From the NCBI GenBank assembly GCA_019634245.1, contig JAHQVR010000352.1, positions 1 to 7,103 of the forward strand: a stretch of DNA of 7,103 nucleotides, written 5' to 3'. The DNA is from Gammaproteobacteria bacterium (GTDB taxonomy: Bacteria; Pseudomonadota; Gammaproteobacteria; Granulosicoccales; Granulosicoccaceae). The position numbers and the translations under genes were made by a program. Position 1 is the first letter of the stretch; each line of letters opens with the position of its first letter. Below are positions 5,203 through 7,103 of the stretch, one piece after another. The notes beneath the pieces are model-generated. The model had not been told where the DNA came from and did not search any database. It worked only from the letters and a program-made list of their open reading frames with translations.

Positions 5203-6246
5203 ATGGATAAGCAACAACGGCGAGAAAGGATCGAACAACGTGTGAATCAGGGGTTGCCGTCACGCTGGTACCCAGTGTGTAAAACCGTTGAAGTTCGCAA
5301 AGACAGACCGTACGCCGCGCAAGTGTTGGGTGTGAAGCTGGTGTTGTGGCGTGATAACAATGGCGAGATTCAATGCATCAATGATCATTGCCCGCACCGT
5401 GGAGCACCTTTGTCGCTAGGTGAAGTACACGAAGGAAAAATCGGGTGTCGCTATCACGGCATCATCATGACAGGAGAGGGTGTCATCGAACGGGTGCCAG
5501 CCATGCCTGAATGTGCTTATGAAGGTCGTAAGACCAACGACGCTTTCATAACGCGGGAAATCTATGGCGCCGTGTTTATTTTTATGCCTTCGACCTCCGG
5601 AGAAACACCGGTCGACTTTGTGATGCCGGTTGAATTTGAAGATCCGGACTGGACGGGTTTTCTGTGTACGGCACACTGGAAAACCAATTACCGATTGGCG
5701 CTGGATAATCTTGCGGACCCAATGCACGGCTGTTATCTGCATGCTCAGAGTTTCACGTTGGCCTATGGTGCAAAGCAGGATCTGGTAAAACTGGATGAGC
5801 ATGACAACGGCTTCAGGGTTAGTCGCGTATCCCAAGCCGGAGAAAACTTTGACTGGGTTGAAATGTTGGTGAATTCTGGAAGTGTATCTTGTCAGTTAGA
5901 TATACCGTATCCACCGGCCGCCGGCCCTGGTGGCAATATGCGCATTGTTGGTTTCGTTTGTCCGATCGATGAGAACAATTGCAAAGTGTTTTTCTGGCGT
6001 ATGCGACAAGTGCAGGGGCTCGAACGCGAGGCCTGGCGTTTTATGTACCGGGCTAAACTGGAGCCGCGGCATTGGCATGTGCTTGAGCAGGATCGAATCA
6101 TGCTCGAGCGTATGACACCGGATGCGGGTCGGCGCGATATGTTGTATCAGCATGATCTGGGCGTGTCCAAAATTCGCCAAATCCTAAACAAGGCAGCGGG
6201 TCAGCAGATAGACGCAGAACATGTGCCTAGCTCAACTGAGACCTAA
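5203..6246 (+). CDS. Rieske non-haem iron oxygenase, alpha subunit
   Basis: From ATG 5203 the product is 347 residues, the size of alpha-only oxygenases such as vanillate demethylase VanA or phenoxybenzoate/phthalate types. These hydroxylate or O-demethylate aromatic substrates using O2 and electrons from a reductase. Numbered from GTG 5161, the Rieske [2Fe-2S] ligands are Cys77, His79 (CPHRGAPLSLG), Cys96 and His99 (CRYHG). The catalytic domain has DNLADPMHGCYLH (182-194), with His189 and His194 as iron ligands and Asp186 as the likely inter-centre bridge. Asp311 in EQDRIMLE is the probable third ligand. All key residues are present, so the enzyme should be active. No reductase, ferredoxin or beta subunit is in the window. 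The next gene follows three bases after the stop, so the two are almost certainly one operon. The substrate is not determinable from sequence alone. Confidence 0.93.
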   Translation: MDKQQRRERIEQRVNQGLPSRWYPVCKTVEVRKDRPYAAQVLGVKLVLWRDNNGEIQCINDHCPHRGAPLSLGEVHEGKIGCRYHGIIMTGEGVIERVPAMPECAYEGRKTNDAFITREIYGAVFIFMPSTSGETPVDFVMPVEFEDPDWTGFLCTAHWKTNYRLALDNLADPMHGCYLHAQSFTLAYGAKQDLVKLDEHDNGFRVSRVSQAGENFDWVEMLVNSGSVSCQLDIPYPPAAGPGGNMRIVGFVCPIDENNCKVFFWRMRQVQGLEREAWRFMYRAKLEPRHWHVLEQDRIMLERMTPDAGRRDMLYQHDLGVSKIRQILNKAAGQQIDAEHVPSSTET

Positions 6247-6249
6247 CGA

Positions 6250-6999
6250 GTGCTCAGCGATCGCATCATTTTGGTTACCGGAGCTGCCCGCGGGTTGGGA
6301 CGGGAGATCTCCATTGCAGCAGGTATGGCCGGTGCCACGGTCATAGTGGCCGACATCGATGAGGCGGGTGCAGAAGAGACTACTAGGATGCTGCAAGGCA
6401 ATGGTTCATCGGCACGAGCGCAAGCGGTAGATCTTGCCAACCCTGATTCTATAGCAGCGTGTTTACAAAGCGTTGCTCAGCACGAAAAAAAACTGCACGG
6501 CCTGGTTAACAATGGCGCTATTGCCACCGGCATTGGTGGCAAACGGTTTGATGAAATTGACATCGACACCTGGGATCGGGTGATGGCAGTAAACGTTCGT
6601 GCTCAGTGGTTGATGATAAGAGCCGCCGTGCCATTACTCAGCGCAGGTGGAGAAGGGCGTATTGTGAATCTTGCATCTGATACCGCGCTTTGGGGTGCAC
6701 CGAACTTGCTTGGGTACGTAGCCAGCAAAGGCGCGATTATCGCAATGACACGGTCGTTAGCACGCGAGCTTGGTCCCATGCACATTGGAATAACCTCTGT
6801 TGCCCCCGGCATACTCACAACGGAATCTACTGAGTATGTTCCTGAAGCGCGTCACCAGCACTATCAGGATAATCGGGCGGTACCGGGTGCGCAATCGCCA
6901 CAGGATGTGACTGGCACGGTTAATTTCCTGTTAACCGATGATGCGCTGGCGTTAACCGGTCAAACTCTCCCGGTGAACAGAGGCTTTGTGTTTACATGA
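6250..6999 (+). CDS. SDR-family NAD-dependent dehydrogenase
   Basis: This 249-residue classical SDR has the complete machinery. TGAARGLG (10-17) binds the dinucleotide, and Asp35 after the second strand favours NAD. A slightly altered NNGA (87-90) stands for NNAG. Asn115, Ser143, Tyr156 and Lys160 (YVASK) form the active-site tetrad, and APGILTTE (185-192) follows. The frame starts at GTG 6250, three bases after the oxygenase stop; GAGA at 6238-6241 could serve as a weak ribosome binding site. The next gene's ATG overlaps the stop (ATGA). Directly behind a Rieske oxygenase, the likely job is oxidation of a dihydrodiol, benzylic alcohol or hydroxyacid to a catechol, aldehyde or ketone. That role is context-based inference. 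Confidence 0.92.
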   Translation: MLSDRIILVTGAARGLGREISIAAGMAGATVIVADIDEAGAEETTRMLQGNGSSARAQAVDLANPDSIAACLQSVAQHEKKLHGLVNNGAIATGIGGKRFDEIDIDTWDRVMAVNVRAQWLMIRAAVPLLSAGGEGRIVNLASDTALWGAPNLLGYVASKGAIIAMTRSLARELGPMHIGITSVAPGILTTESTEYVPEARHQHYQDNRAVPGAQSPQDVTGTVNFLLTDDALALTGQTLPVNRGFVFT

Positions 7000-7103
7000 C
7001 CACGGACACGGACACGGATATGGATATGGATATGGATATGGATATGGATATGGATATTAAAATTGTTGCCGGTGTGGAGCTGTTTGTTCGTGAAGGAGAC
7101 ACC
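6996..7103 (+). CDS. probable alpha/beta hydrolase, 5' end (truncated by window)
   Basis: The ATG at 6996 overlaps the TGA of the preceding SDR (ATGA), and the frame is open for 36 codons to the window end. The first 20 residues are a low-complexity MTTDTDTD then six MD pairs, followed by IKIVAGVELFVREGDT. The segment GVELFVREGDT is typical of the N-terminal strands of alpha/beta hydrolases, where it usually leads to a PPxxLLHG oxyanion motif; that part lies outside the window. Homologues normally start close to the I-K-I strand, so the repeat is probably an added tail, or one of the later in-frame ATGs (7020 to 7050) is used. In this operon it could cleave an ester or a ring-cleavage product. 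Confidence 0.65.
   Translation, partial: MTTDTDTDMDMDMDMDMDMDIKIVAGVELFVREGDT
7002..7055 (+). repeat. hexanucleotide tandem repeat, nine units
   Basis: Three degenerate units (ACGGAC, ACGGAC, ACGGAT) are followed by six identical ATGGAT units at 7020-7055. The unit is a multiple of three, so gain or loss of copies keeps the hydrolase frame but changes the number of Met-Asp pairs and of possible ATG starts. Confidence 0.95.

Noticed and set aside
5416..5835. Minus-strand open frame of 139 codons within the Rieske oxygenase gene
   Set aside because: It is antisense to the Rieske cysteines and the iron-binding histidines, has no family features, and is explained by codon bias of the real gene.
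7002..7055. A CRISPR array
   Set aside because: The unit is six bases with no spacers; it is a coding microsatellite.

Overview
The window looks like an accessory catabolic region of a mid-GC Gram-negative bacterium, probably a pseudomonadote. That assignment rests on gene content, Shine-Dalgarno-led genes and use of TTG and GTG starts; no marker gene fixes the taxon.

Layout. Bases 1-75 are the 3' end of an unidentified plus-strand gene. A minus-strand short-chain dehydrogenase/reductase (SDR, 147-911) faces it and is read divergently from the rest. From about 1039 everything runs on the plus strand. First come the alpha and beta subunits of a thiamine-diphosphate (TPP)-dependent 2-oxo-acid dehydrogenase E1 component (1061-2035 and 2035-3007). 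A 10-helix EamA/DMT transporter follows (3097-3963). After a gap of about 200 bp with a possible promoter and operator comes a second block: a small recombinase-like helix-turn-helix protein (4181-4480), a cupin (4565-5110), a Rieske non-haem iron oxygenase alpha subunit (5203-6246), a complete NAD-type SDR (6250-6999), and the start of a probable alpha/beta hydrolase (6996 to the window end).

How the genes may work together (inference). The Rieske oxygenase would hydroxylate or O-demethylate an aromatic or cyclic substrate, with its reductase encoded elsewhere. The NAD-type SDR would oxidise the diol or alcohol formed, the hydrolase would cleave an ester or ring-cleavage product, and the E1 pair would act on a downstream 2-oxo acid or acyloin. 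The transporter would move a substrate or product. No E2, E3, ferredoxin or reductase gene is present in the window.

Most unusual points. The beta E1 gene carries a clear one-base frameshift after ten codons, and the alpha gene probably has a similar one. The beta subunit has Asn where the family's active-site His should be. The minus-strand SDR lacks the catalytic Tyr. The hydrolase begins with an in-frame hexanucleotide repeat containing seven ATG codons. Operator-like symmetric elements precede both plus-strand blocks, and a perfect 18-bp palindrome lies inside the transporter gene.
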